DNA from: Planctomycetota bacterium | GTDB lineage: Bacteria > Planctomycetota > UBA1135 | Direction: 5' to 3' | Assembly: GCA_003696625.1 (NCBI GenBank) | Contig: RFGR01000112.1 | Coordinates: forward strand, 1-45,781 | DNA length: 45,781 nt | Shown here: positions 1 to 9,492 of the stretch, piece by piece | How the letters are laid out: each line of letters opens with the position of its first letter | Position numbering within the stretch: position 1 is the stretch's first letter | The notes under the pieces: model-generated | What the model was told of the DNA's origin: nothing | What the model saw: only the letters and a program-made list of their open reading frames with translations | Database searches by the model: none | Program-made: the position numbers and the translations under genes

Positions 1-2
1 CC

Positions 3-2465
3 CGCCTCCCGCGCCGTCTGCTCTTCCCGGCCCTGGCCGTCGCCGGCGCCCTGCTGGTCGGCTGGCTGCTGAATTCCAGGAACGGCGTCCTCCGTCGGCC
101 GGCCCCGTCGGCCCCGCCGGCGGAGGTTCCGGAGGCGGCCCCTCGGCCCGCCGGCGCAGCCGGACCGGGCCGCCGCCCGGACGGGGGCGGAGAACGGGTC
201 GCCGCCCCGACCGCGGCTCTCCCGTTGCTCCGGATCCTCGCCCTCGAGGACCAGGACGGTTCGGCGGTGCCGGGGGCCGAGGTCTTCCTGCTGGCGGCCG
301 CGGCCGTCGCCGAGTTCGGCCCCGACCGACCGCTGGAGGACCTGGCCGAGGCGGAGGGCGCCGCCGCCCGAACCGACCGCGAGGGCGTCGCCCGCTTCCC
401 GGCTCCGGAGGACCCGAGCCTGGCCCTGGCCCGGTCTGGCGACCTGTTCGCGGTGGCCGCCCTGCCGCAGCCGCCGCCGGCCGAGTTCCGGTTGCGGCTT
501 CGACCTGCCCCCACCCTCCTGGTCCGGGTCGAGGAGGCCGACGGCGCCCCGGCGGCGGGGGTTCCGCTCGGCCTGCGACCGGACGGGGCCGACCTCTGGG
601 CCGCCGCAGCGGTCACCGGCGCGGACGGCTTGGCCCGGTTCCCGCACGCCGCCGCCCTGCTCCCCGAGGGCGTCGGCTCCAAGGTCGTGGTCGGCCCCCG
701 GCTGCTCCTGGCCGAGCGGATCGAGGCCGAGGCCGACCTCCAGGCGCCGCCGGCGGAGCCGCTCGTGCTCCGGCTGCCGGCCACGGGCAGGGTCCGGGTC
801 CAGGTCCGGGACGAGGGCGCTCCCTTCCCGGCCGGTCTGCAGCGGATCGAGCTGGCCGAGGTGGACCCGCAGCCGGGGCGGCCCGCCCCCATCCTCCAGG
901 CGGCCCCGGACGCCGACGGCGGCGCCCGGTTCGAACGGGTCGGCCTTGGTCGGCTCCTGGTCGCCGAGGCGGTCTTCGCCGGCGGGGCGAGAGTCCCCTC
1001 GGCCCCGTTCCCCGGTCCCGTCGCCGCCGGCGAGCAGGTCGAGGTCCTCCTTCCGGCCGACCGTTCCGTGGTCCTTCTGGCCGGTCGGGTCCTGCGGCCG
1101 GGCGCCGGCGGCCCGCTCGCCGAGACGACGGTCCGGATCCGGTTGGAGGCGCCGTCCCTGAGCGGGTCGCTCCCGATTGCCGAAGGTCCGGCTCGGACCG
1201 ACGCCGGCGGCCGCTTCCTCTGGCGGGCCGAGGCCGGCGGGCCGGCCGACCGACTGGTCGTGCTCCTCCCGGACGAGAGCGGCGGCGCGGAACTCCGGGC
1301 CGAGGCGGCGCTGCCGACGCCGCTGCCGTCCGGCCGACTCGACCTGGGCGACCTCCGCCTGGCCGCTCCGCCGCTCCTCGTCGCCGGACGGCTGCTCGAG
1401 GAGGGGGGCGACCCGATCGCCGGCGGCGTCGTCCTGGTCGAGGAGCGCTTCGACCTGCCGGGCGGCGGCGGTGCTTGGCGCCCGAACCTGGACTGGCGGG
1501 CGACCAGCGGCGAGGACGGCGGCTTCGTCATCCACGCCGCCGAGGCCGCCGGCAGACTGCCCCTGCGGCTGGTGTTCCAAGGCCCTGCACACCTCGAGGC
1601 CACCGCACCGTTCCAACCCGGCCAGACCGGAGTCCTGCTGCAGGCACGACGGGCGGCGGCGATGGCGGGCCGGCTGCTCCTGGATCCGGGGATCCCGCCC
1701 GACGCCCTGGCGGTCACGGCCCGGCCGGACCGCGGCGGCCGCCCGCGCACCGCCGCGATGGCCGACGACGGCTCCTTCTCCTGGCGGGGCTTGGAACCGG
1801 GCGGATGGACCGTCCGGGTGGAGGTCCCGGGCTTCGCCGACGACCTGCTGGCGGAGATCCCCGGGCTGCTCCTGGAAGGCGGCCGGACTTGCCGCGACCC
1901 GCGACTCCAGGAGATCGACCTTCGGGGCCGGCTCCGCCGGCTGGCCCTGACCGTGACCGACGAAGACGGCGCCGCGGTACCGGGAACCGTGGTCCGCGAG
2001 GATCGGCCGACCGACGGAACCGGGCCGGCTCCGTTCTGGACCGCGGCCGGACGGTCGCTCCGGCTCCTGACCCCCCGCTGGCCGCTCGACCTGCGAGTGG
2101 AAGCCCCCGGCCGGCGGACCGTCCGCCTCCCGGGCGTCGACCACGACCTCGCGGTGGTCCTCCGTCCGGGGCTCCAGGTGGTGCTCGAGATCTCGCCGCC
2201 GCCCCGGGCCGGCCCCGGCGAGGAACTCTGGGTGGAGCTGCTCCGGCCGGACGCCGGCCCGGGAGCGATTCCGGTCCGGGCCGGGATCGCCGGCGACGGC
2301 CGGGCCGAGGTCCGCCTGCCCGAACCCGGCGCGTGGCGGCTGGAGCTGGTCCGGATCGAGCGCAGCGGCCGAGCCCGGGTCCGCGGCTCCTGGAGCAACC
2401 GCCGACCGCGGATCGTGGTCGAGGACCGACCCGGAATCCAGGTCTTCCCGGTCGGTCTAGACTAG
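3..2465 (+). CDS. Membrane-anchored protein with repeated carboxypeptidase-regulatory-like (CarboxypepD_reg) domains, 5' truncated by window edge
   Basis: The listed ORF starts at 225 (TTG), but the frame is open to the window start and encodes a TM-like segment RLPRRLLFPALAVAGALLVGWLL. Repeated 'V.D..G.P..G..V' beta-sandwich motifs. Confidence 0.7.
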   Translation, partial: RLPRRLLFPALAVAGALLVGWLLNSRNGVLRRPAPSAPPAEVPEAAPRPAGAAGPGRRPDGGGERVAAPTAALPLLRILALEDQDGSAVPGAEVFLLAAAAVAEFGPDRPLEDLAEAEGAAARTDREGVARFPAPEDPSLALARSGDLFAVAALPQPPPAEFRLRLRPAPTLLVRVEEADGAPAAGVPLGLRPDGADLWAAAAVTGADGLARFPHAAALLPEGVGSKVVVGPRLLLAERIEAEADLQAPPAEPLVLRLPATGRVRVQVRDEGAPFPAGLQRIELAEVDPQPGRPAPILQAAPDADGGARFERVGLGRLLVAEAVFAGGARVPSAPFPGPVAAGEQVEVLLPADRSVVLLAGRVLRPGAGGPLAETTVRIRLEAPSLSGSLPIAEGPARTDAGGRFLWRAEAGGPADRLVVLLPDESGGAELRAEAALPTPLPSGRLDLGDLRLAAPPLLVAGRLLEEGGDPIAGGVVLVEERFDLPGGGGAWRPNLDWRATSGEDGGFVIHAAEAAGRLPLRLVFQGPAHLEATAPFQPGQTGVLLQARRAAAMAGRLLLDPGIPPDALAVTARPDRGGRPRTAAMADDGSFSWRGLEPGGWTVRVEVPGFADDLLAEIPGLLLEGGRTCRDPRLQEIDLRGRLRRLALTVTDEDGAAVPGTVVREDRPTDGTGPAPFWTAAGRSLRLLTPRWPLDLRVEAPGRRTVRLPGVDHDLAVVLRPGLQVVLEISPPPRAGPGEELWVELLRPDAGPGAIPVRAGIAGDGRAEVRLPEPGAWRLELVRIERSGRARVRGSWSNRRPRIVVEDRPGIQVFPVGLD

Positions 2466-2474
2466 GCGCGATCG

Positions 2475-5108
2475 ATGCGGACTTTCCTCCTCTCCTGCGT
2501 CGTTCTCCTCCTCCTGGCGGCCGGCTGGTGGGTTCTCCGCTCCGCCGGCCAAGCGAGCGGCTCCGCCACCGGCGGGATCGCAGCCGAGGCGCCGGCCCGA
2601 CCGGACGAGGCCGGCGCCGCCGAGCGCCCCGGCGATCCCCGGCCCAGGACGGCCGCCGGCGCGGCGGCCGAAACCGAGGCCACCCGCACCAGTCTGGGCG
2701 GCCCCGGCGACGACCTCGGCTTCGCAGCTCCCTCCGAGGAACCGGACGCGATCCGGGTCCGGGTCCTGGCCCCGGACGGTGAGACCCCAGTGGTCGGGGC
2801 TGAGGTGATCGCCATCGACGGCGCCGAGGCCGATCAGAGGAAGGCGATGCTGGCCCTCCGCCGCGGCCAGACCGTGCCGGAGATCCTGCGCCGGCTGGGC
2901 GTCCGTTACCGGACCGGCGCCGACGGCACCGTGCGGGTGCGGGCCTTCCCGAGCGGAGCGGTGTTCGCGGCCCTGGACCGAAAGGGCATCCGGTTGGTGA
3001 TCGAGGAAGAGCCGGGGCCGGAGGTCGAACTCGTCCTCCAGCCCCGGACCAGGGTGGAGGCCCAGGTCTTCGGGCCGGACGGGCGACCGGTGGCCGAGGT
3101 CCCGGTCGGTCTGGTCGTCGGCGTCGGCGGCTGGGAGCAGACCCTCATGACCCGGACCACCGAGGGCAGAGACGGCATCGCCCGCTTCGAGGACTTCCTC
3201 CCGGTCCTGTCCCTGGATCCGTTACCGACCGTCCGGGCCGAACTCGGCCTCGACCTGCCGCTGTCGGAGCCGGTCCGGGAGTCCTTCGCGCCGGCCGAAC
3301 CGCCGGCGGAACCGGTCCTGTTGCTGCTGCCCGAGACCGGTTCGGTCGTGGTCGAAGTTCGCGATCTGGAGGGCGATCCGGTCCCCGACGGTACCGAGGT
3401 GTTCCTCGGCATCGCTCCGGAGGAGGAGGACGGGGCAGGGCCCCCGCTGCCGCCCTGGATGCGGACCCCGAGCAACCCGTCGGTAGCCGAGACCCGGCAC
3501 GGTGAGGCCCGCTTCCCGTTCGTCGGCCTCGGCCTCCGCCTCCGCGCCGGCGCCAGGCCCGCGTTCTGGCCGCGCCCCTTGATCGTTGACGCGACCGGAC
3601 CGGAAGCCCCCGGCCAGACGGTCCGGATCCGGCTGGAACCCGACACCTCGCGCCCGATCCTGGTCTTCCGGGCGCTGGACGAGGAAGATCGGCCGCTGGC
3701 CGAGACCAAGCTGACCATCATCCACCACCTCGAAGACGGTCCCCGCTCCGCGCAGGACTGGACCGAGGCCACGACCGGCGCGGACGGCCGCTTCCTCTAC
3801 CCGCTCCCGGAGTCCCCGGCCTCGGCCGATGCCAGGCGGTTCCTCGAGATCGGCATCCGGCCGTCCATCGGTCCGGGTTGGGTCGCCCAGACCCGGGTCG
3901 ATCTCGCCCTCTCCTATCCCCCCGGCCCGGTCGAGATGGGCGAGGTGCGCCTCCTGCCGCTGCCGTTCTTGGCCGGGGGCATCGTCCTCGGTCCGGACGA
4001 CCGGCCGGTCGAGGGAGCCACGGTTCGGCCGGCCTGGAAGGAGGTCTACGGCCCCGAACCCGCCCAGTTCTACTGGGACGAGGACTGGCGCCTGACCGTG
4101 CAGACCGGTCCGGACGGCACCTTCGTCGTTCGCGGCCGGCCGGACGATCGAGGCAGGGAGCTGGCCCTGGCCGTGAGCGCCGCCGGCCTGATCGGAACCA
4201 CCGTGCCGGTCGTCCCGGGTTCCGACGGCGTACTCGTTCGGCTGGCCGCCGGGTGCGGTCTGTCCGGTCGCCTGCTGTCCGACCCTGAGGTCGAGCTTCC
4301 CCAGCTCGACCTCCGCCTGAGCCGGGAACTGGAGGAGGGCCAGACGAGTTATTCCACCTCCCATGCAGACGAGGACGGCCGGTTCTCCTTCGAGGGGCTC
4401 GAACCAGGCCGCTACCGGTTCGAGATCGTGCCCAACCGGGACGAGGATCCGGTGTTCGTCGCCGACGACGTCCTGCTCGCGCCGGGAGAGAACCAGGACC
4501 CGCGCCTGGACCCGGTCGACCTGCGCGGCCGGCTGCGTTCGATCCATCTTCTGGTCGAGGATCCGGAGGAGGAACCGGTGCCCAGCGGATCCATCACCGG
4601 CATCGGCGAAGACTCCCGCCTGTGGCTGCAATTCCGGAACGGAGAGGCCGTGCTGTTCACCGGCAGGCCCTCGCTCGACGTCCGGATCCAGGCCTCCGGC
4701 TTCCAGGCCGTCGAGCTGCACGGCCTCGCTCGGGACCGAACGGTCCGCCTCCGCCCCGCGGCTCTCGTCCACTTCGTCCTCGCCGAACCGATTCCGCTGC
4801 CGCCCTCGATGTGGCTCGCCGTCAACCTGGTCTCCGTCGACGGCCGCGACCGCTGGTTGGGTCCGGGTCAGCACCGCTTCAATCGGCGGGGCGAGGCCCG
4901 GCTGCCGGCGCCGGGGAACGGCCGGTACCGAGTGGTGATCGAACTCTCCCGCCAGAACGGGGAGAGCAGCTACACGACCCATCAGCTGCCGGCCGAGTCG
5001 GTCCGGCCCGGCGAGATCGAGATCCTGGACGCAGGGGTGGAGCAGACCTTCCCGATCGAGGTGGATCGGGCGGCGATCGAGGAAGTGATGAAGCGCTGGT
5101 CCGGGTAG
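2475..5108 (+). CDS. Tandem paralog of the preceding gene: N-terminal membrane anchor plus CarboxypepD_reg-like repeats
   Basis: MRTFLLSCVVLLLLAAGWWVL anchor. Shares the block 'DPRL..(V/I)DLRGRLR...L.V.D....VP' with the upstream gene. Confidence 0.75.
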   Translation: MRTFLLSCVVLLLLAAGWWVLRSAGQASGSATGGIAAEAPARPDEAGAAERPGDPRPRTAAGAAAETEATRTSLGGPGDDLGFAAPSEEPDAIRVRVLAPDGETPVVGAEVIAIDGAEADQRKAMLALRRGQTVPEILRRLGVRYRTGADGTVRVRAFPSGAVFAALDRKGIRLVIEEEPGPEVELVLQPRTRVEAQVFGPDGRPVAEVPVGLVVGVGGWEQTLMTRTTEGRDGIARFEDFLPVLSLDPLPTVRAELGLDLPLSEPVRESFAPAEPPAEPVLLLLPETGSVVVEVRDLEGDPVPDGTEVFLGIAPEEEDGAGPPLPPWMRTPSNPSVAETRHGEARFPFVGLGLRLRAGARPAFWPRPLIVDATGPEAPGQTVRIRLEPDTSRPILVFRALDEEDRPLAETKLTIIHHLEDGPRSAQDWTEATTGADGRFLYPLPESPASADARRFLEIGIRPSIGPGWVAQTRVDLALSYPPGPVEMGEVRLLPLPFLAGGIVLGPDDRPVEGATVRPAWKEVYGPEPAQFYWDEDWRLTVQTGPDGTFVVRGRPDDRGRELALAVSAAGLIGTTVPVVPGSDGVLVRLAAGCGLSGRLLSDPEVELPQLDLRLSRELEEGQTSYSTSHADEDGRFSFEGLEPGRYRFEIVPNRDEDPVFVADDVLLAPGENQDPRLDPVDLRGRLRSIHLLVEDPEEEPVPSGSITGIGEDSRLWLQFRNGEAVLFTGRPSLDVRIQASGFQAVELHGLARDRTVRLRPAALVHFVLAEPIPLPPSMWLAVNLVSVDGRDRWLGPGQHRFNRRGEARLPAPGNGRYRVVIELSRQNGESSYTTHQLPAESVRPGEIEILDAGVEQTFPIEVDRAAIEEVMKRWSG

Positions 5109-5129
5109 CCACCGGCGGGGCGCCGGGAA

Positions 5130-6485
5130 TCAGGACTCCGGCCCGGGCGACGGGTCGGTCCGCCGGCGGATCTCCTCGAGTCGCCTGCGGATCCTTTCCT
5201 CCACCCCCCGAGCCGTCGGCCGGTAAAACCGCCGTCCGCGCAGGGCCTCGGGCAGACACGGCATGTCGGTCAGCGCGTCCGGTTCGTCGTGCGCGTACTT
5301 CTGCCCCTTCGCCCAGCCCAGCTCCTTCATCAGCCGGGTCGGGGCGTTGCGCAGGTGGAGGGGCACCGGGTGGGCGTAGCCCTCGCCGACCAGGCGCTCG
5401 ACCTCCTGCCAGGCGCGATAGACCGCGTTCGACTTCGGCGCCACCGCCAGGTAGACCGCGCACTCGGCCAGGGCCAGCTCCCCTTCCGGGCTGCCCAGGA
5501 AGTGGTAAGCGTCGCGCGCGGCCACGGCCAGGCGAAGCGCGTTCGGATCGGCCAGACCGATGTCCTCGCTGGCCATCCGCACCAGCCGGCGGGCGAGGTA
5601 GAGCGGATCCTCGCCGCTGCGCAGCATCCGCGCCAGCCAATAGAGGGCGGCGTCGGGATCCGAGGATCGAACCGACTTGTGCAAGGCGCTGATCAGATCG
5701 TAGTGGCTCTCACCGTGCTTGTCGTAGAGCAACGACCGGCCTTGAAAGACCGCTTCCAGGGCCGCGTCGGAGATCGCCTCGCCGACGTCGGCCTGGCGGG
5801 CGGCGTGCTCGAGCGCGACCAGCGCCCGGCGGGCGTCACCGCTGGCGTAGCGGGCGATGGCCCGCAACTGCTCGGGCGCGGCGCGGAGACGGCGGGCGCC
5901 GAGCCCGCGTTCGGAGTCGGCCAGGGCCCGTTCGAGCAGGCCGACCAGGTCCTCCTCGGCCAGCGGCCGCAGCACGTGGACGGTCAGCCGCGACAGCAGT
6001 GGACCGATCACCTCGAAACTCGGGTTCTCGGTGGTGGCTCCGACCAGGACGATGTCGCCGCGCTCGACGAAGGGCAGGAAGGCGTCCTGCTGGGCCTTGT
6101 TGAAGCGATGGATCTCGTCGATGAAGAGCAGGGTCCGCCGGCCGGCTGCCCGCCGCAGTCGCTCGGCCTCGGCCATCGCCGACCGGACCTCCTTGATTCC
6201 GGACAAGACGGCCGAGAAGGTGCGGAACTCGAGGTCCGCGGCCTCGGCGATCAGCAGGGCGAGGGTGGTCTTGCCGGTCCCCGGCGGGCCCCAGAAGACC
6301 ATCGAACCCCATTCCCCGCGTTCGAAGGCCAAGCGCAGCGGCCGGCCCGAACCGAGGAGATGATCCTGGCCCGCCACCTCGTCCAGGGACCGGGGCCGCA
6401 TCCGCTCCGGCAGCGGGGCGTCCGCCGGCGGCTCCGGCCGCCTGGGCCGGGGACCGTCCCGGTCGGCGAACAGGCCCTCGCTCAT
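5130..6485 (-). CDS. rarA: Replication-associated recombination protein A (AAA+ ATPase)
   Basis: [17 protein letters not shown], Walker [11 protein letters not shown], Walker [22 protein letters not shown]-terminal MgsA-like AAA lid. Confidence 0.93.
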   Translation of the reverse strand: MSEGLFADRDGPRPRRPEPPADAPLPERMRPRSLDEVAGQDHLLGSGRPLRLAFERGEWGSMVFWGPPGTGKTTLALLIAEAADLEFRTFSAVLSGIKEVRSAMAEAERLRRAAGRRTLLFIDEIHRFNKAQQDAFLPFVERGDIVLVGATTENPSFEVIGPLLSRLTVHVLRPLAEEDLVGLLERALADSERGLGARRLRAAPEQLRAIARYASGDARRALVALEHAARQADVGEAISDAALEAVFQGRSLLYDKHGESHYDLISALHKSVRSSDPDAALYWLARMLRSGEDPLYLARRLVRMASEDIGLADPNALRLAVAARDAYHFLGSPEGELALAECAVYLAVAPKSNAVYRAWQEVERLVGEGYAHPVPLHLRNAPTRLMKELGWAKGQKYAHDEPDALTDMPCLPEALRGRRFYRPTARGVEERIRRRLEEIRRRTDPSPGPES

Positions 6486-7273
6486 CCGCCGCCTCCGCCG
6501 CCGAGGAGGCCGGTCAGGGCCGCGAGCAGAACGGCACCGGCGGTGGCGACGTTCAGCGATTCCACCCCCCTGGCGAGCGGTACCGCCACCAGGCGGGCGC
6601 AGGAGGAACGCCAGACCGGTCCGAGGCCGCGGCCCTCCTCGCCGAGGATCAGCGCCAGCGGTCCGGGCGCCGGACCGGCCAGGGGCTCACCGCCGGCGTC
6701 CGCTCCCCAGAGCGCGTATCCGGCCGAGGCCGCCGCCGCGACGAGCCCCTTCGGCTCGGCCCGTTCCGCCACCGGCAGGCGGAAGGTGGTGCCGGCGGCG
6801 CCCCGGAGAGCCCGGGGGCTCCAGGGCGAAGCCCCCCCCTTCAAGGCCACGAAGCCGCCGGCGCCGAGGCCGGCCGCGACCCGCACCAAGGCGCCGACGT
6901 TGCCCGGCTCCTGGACCCCGGCGCTGACCAGCACCGGCGCGCCGCCAGCGACGGCGAACACCTCCGGCGGCGTCGCCGCCGGCCGCGGCGCCAGCGCCAG
7001 CAGGCCGCGCGGGCTGTCGAGGTCGGAGAGGCCGTCGAGCAGGTTCGAGGCGCAGGGAACGACCTCGGCTCCGGCCGCCGCCGCCCGCGCCAGGGCGCCC
7101 GCCGGCGCCCGGTCGTCGTGCAGGACCCATTCCGGGACGACCCCGGCCGCCAGGGCCTCGTCGAGGAGGTGCTCCCCTTCGAGCAGCAGCCGGCTCCGGT
7201 CGCGCCCGGCCCGAACCGCCCGGGCCGCTTTCAGCCGGGCGTTGGCCGCCGACCGGATCGGCTGGATCTCCAT
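6482..7273 (-). CDS. SpoU/TrmH-family RNA 2'-O-methyltransferase
   Basis: [52 protein letters not shown] motifs. ATG at 7273 preferred over the TTG at 7279. ATGA-type overlap with rarA. Confidence 0.88.
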   Translation of the reverse strand: MEIQPIRSAANARLKAARAVRAGRDRSRLLLEGEHLLDEALAAGVVPEWVLHDDRAPAGALARAAAAGAEVVPCASNLLDGLSDLDSPRGLLALAPRPAATPPEVFAVAGGAPVLVSAGVQEPGNVGALVRVAAGLGAGGFVALKGGASPWSPRALRGAAGTTFRLPVAERAEPKGLVAAAASAGYALWGADAGGEPLAGPAPGPLALILGEEGRGLGPVWRSSCARLVAVPLARGVESLNVATAGAVLLAALTGLLGGGGGG

Positions 7274-7310
7274 CACCAACGCATTCTAGGCTTCGATCGT
7301 TCCTAGACTG

Positions 7311-8330
7311 ATGGCGATGGTCGAGTCCCGGGAGGTTCGCGAGGGTCTGGTCGTGCGGGTGGACGCCAGGCAGTGCGAGGTCCGCCCGGACGGCCCGGAG
7401 CCTGCGCCGCGGCCGGCACGGCTGCGCGGCCGACTGTTCGAGCAGCGGGGCGAGGACCGGATCCCGGTCGCGGTCGGAGATCGCGTCCGGCTCGAGGTCG
7501 ATCCGGCCTCCGGCGAGCTGGTGGTGGCGGCGATCCTGCCGCGCCGCAACCTCTTCGCGCGCCGAGTCGCCGGCGAGGACGAGCGGCGCCAGCTCCTCGC
7601 CGCCAACCTCGACCTGGTCGTCCACGTCGCCTGCTTCGGCACGCCCCCCTTCTCGAGCGTCCTGGCCGACCGGGTCCTGGTCGCCGCCTCCTTCGCCGGA
7701 ATCCCGGCCGCCCTGGTCCTGAACAAGACCGACCTCGGTCGCAAGCGCCGGATGGAGCGGGTGATTGAGACCTACCGCGGCGCCGGCTACCCGGTCCTGA
7801 CCGCCTCGGCCAAGCGCGGCGAGGGGATCGAGGAGCTGCAAGAGCTGCTGCGCGACCGCACCAGCATCCTCTACGGCCTGAGCGGGGTCGGCAAGTCGTC
7901 GCTCCTGAACCGGATCGAGCCGGGCCTCGGCCTCCGCACCCGGGAGGTCTCCCGCTCGCTCCGATCCGGCCGCCACACGACCACCTTCGCCCAGCTCCAC
8001 CTGTTGGCCTGCGGAGGCGCCGTGATCGACACTCCCGGGGTCCGGGTCTTCCGGCCCTACGGCCTGCCGCCGCACGAACTGCGGCTGCACTATCCCGAGC
8101 TGGCCCGGATCGGCCGGGACTGTCGCTTCCCCGACTGTCTCCACCGCGGCGAACCCGGTTGCGCGGTCGCGGCCGCCCTCGAGCAGGGGCGGATCCCGGC
8201 CAGCCGACACCGCTCCTACCTCGAACTGCTGGCGGAACTCGAGTCGGTCTACGGCGGCACCGGCCCGACCGACGCCCCGGTCGGCGGGCCGGAGGCGCGA
8301 GGATCGCGGCCGAAGCCGCCCCGGTGCTGA
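7311..8330 (+). CDS. rsgA: Ribosome small-subunit-dependent GTPase A (circularly permuted GTPase)
   Basis: LNKTDL (G4), YGLSGVGKSSLLNRI (G1), DTPGVR (G3), C-terminal zinc site CRFPDCLHRGEPGC. Start may be the second ATG at 7317 (see findings). Confidence 0.93.
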   Translation: MAMVESREVREGLVVRVDARQCEVRPDGPEPAPRPARLRGRLFEQRGEDRIPVAVGDRVRLEVDPASGELVVAAILPRRNLFARRVAGEDERRQLLAANLDLVVHVACFGTPPFSSVLADRVLVAASFAGIPAALVLNKTDLGRKRRMERVIETYRGAGYPVLTASAKRGEGIEELQELLRDRTSILYGLSGVGKSSLLNRIEPGLGLRTREVSRSLRSGRHTTTFAQLHLLACGGAVIDTPGVRVFRPYGLPPHELRLHYPELARIGRDCRFPDCLHRGEPGCAVAAALEQGRIPASRHRSYLELLAELESVYGGTGPTDAPVGGPEARGSRPKPPRC

Positions 8331-8331
8331 G

Positions 8332-9492
8332 TCAGGCCGCCAGAGTCTCGCCGGCCAGCTCGACCACCCGGGCCACGACCTGGCCGAGGATCGCGTCGGG
8401 GGTGCTGGCGCCGGCGGTGAAGGCCACCGCCACCGGCCCCGGCGGCAGCCAGTCCGCGGTCTCGAGGATCCGACCGCTGTCGCGGTCCCGGTGGCGGATC
8501 CGATCCGATTCGAGGGCCTCCGGGCCCTCGATGTGGAAGGCCGGCACCCCGTGCCCGTCCCCGACCCGGGCCAGGTTGCGGGTGTTCGAGCTGTCGTAGC
8601 CGCCGACGACGATGAACAGGTCGGGGCCGCGGCCGGCGACGGCGTGGGCGGCGTCCTGGTTCTCCTGAGTGGCGGAACAGATCGTGTCGAAGTCACGGAA
8701 GACCTCGTCCAGCCGCTCCTCGCCGTCCCGTTCGGTCAGCGCCCGCCGGAACAGGTCGGCGATGGCCCGAGACTCGCTGGCCAGCATCGTCGTCTGGTTG
8801 ATGACCCCGATCCTGGCCAGGTGGCGGGCCGGATCGAAGTCGGGATCGGTCGCCTGCGGGTGCAGGCCGGCGGCCAGGGCGCGGGCGTCGAGCCGGCCGC
8901 GCAGGAAACCGGCCAAGACCTCGGCCTCGGCCAGGTTGTGGACCACCACGTAGTGGCCGCCGTGGTGACGCACTAGGGAACAGGTGGCGCGGGTCTCGTC
9001 GTGGCCGACCGTGCCGTGGACGACCGTGGTGAAGCCCTCGCGGATGTACTTCAGCGCCCGCTTGTGCGGCTTGATCACCCAAGGGCAGGTCGTATCGACG
9101 ATTTCGACCCCGCGCTCGGCCAGCAGCTTCATCTCCTCCACCGCGGCCGAGAAAGCCGGAACGACGACGACGTCCTCCGGGCCGAGGCGATCGAGGGCGC
9201 CGGGCTCGGCCAGCGGCCCCTTCAGGAAGCCGATGCCCATCCGCCGCATGTCGTCGTTCACGCGCGGGTTGTGGATGATCGAGTTGAGCAGCCACATCGG
9301 TCGGTCGCCGAAGCGGCGGCGGGCGTCTTGGACCATCGCCAGGGCCCGGTCCACCCCCCAACAGAATCCGAAACTGGGCGGCATCAGCAGGCGCAGGCGG
9401 CCGACTTCCAGTTCGCCGGCCTTGCGCAGGCGGTCAACCAGCGGGCTGCGGTAGGTGTAACGGGCGGCGGGGTCGTCGTAGGTCGAGGTCAT
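8332..9492 (-). CDS. ispH: 4-hydroxy-3-methylbut-2-enyl diphosphate reductase, long form
   Basis: SFGFCWGVDRALAMVQDARRRF, IIHNPRVNDDMRRMG, TCPWV, INQTTMLASESRAIADLF. True ATG at 9492 (MTSTYDDP) within a longer open frame; overlaps the folC stop. Confidence 0.9.
   Translation of the reverse strand: MTSTYDDPAARYTYRSPLVDRLRKAGELEVGRLRLLMPPSFGFCWGVDRALAMVQDARRRFGDRPMWLLNSIIHNPRVNDDMRRMGIGFLKGPLAEPGALDRLGPEDVVVVPAFSAAVEEMKLLAERGVEIVDTTCPWVIKPHKRALKYIREGFTTVVHGTVGHDETRATCSLVRHHGGHYVVVHNLAEAEVLAGFLRGRLDARALAAGLHPQATDPDFDPARHLARIGVINQTTMLASESRAIADLFRRALTERDGEERLDEVFRDFDTICSATQENQDAAHAVAGRGPDLFIVVGGYDSSNTRNLARVGDGHGVPAFHIEGPEALESDRIRHRDRDSGRILETADWLPPGPVAVAFTAGASTPDAILGQVVARVVELAGETLAA

Noticed and set aside
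3222-4982. 586-aa ORF antisense to the second CarboxypepD_reg gene
   Set aside because: Compositional mirror ORF; low-complexity translation.
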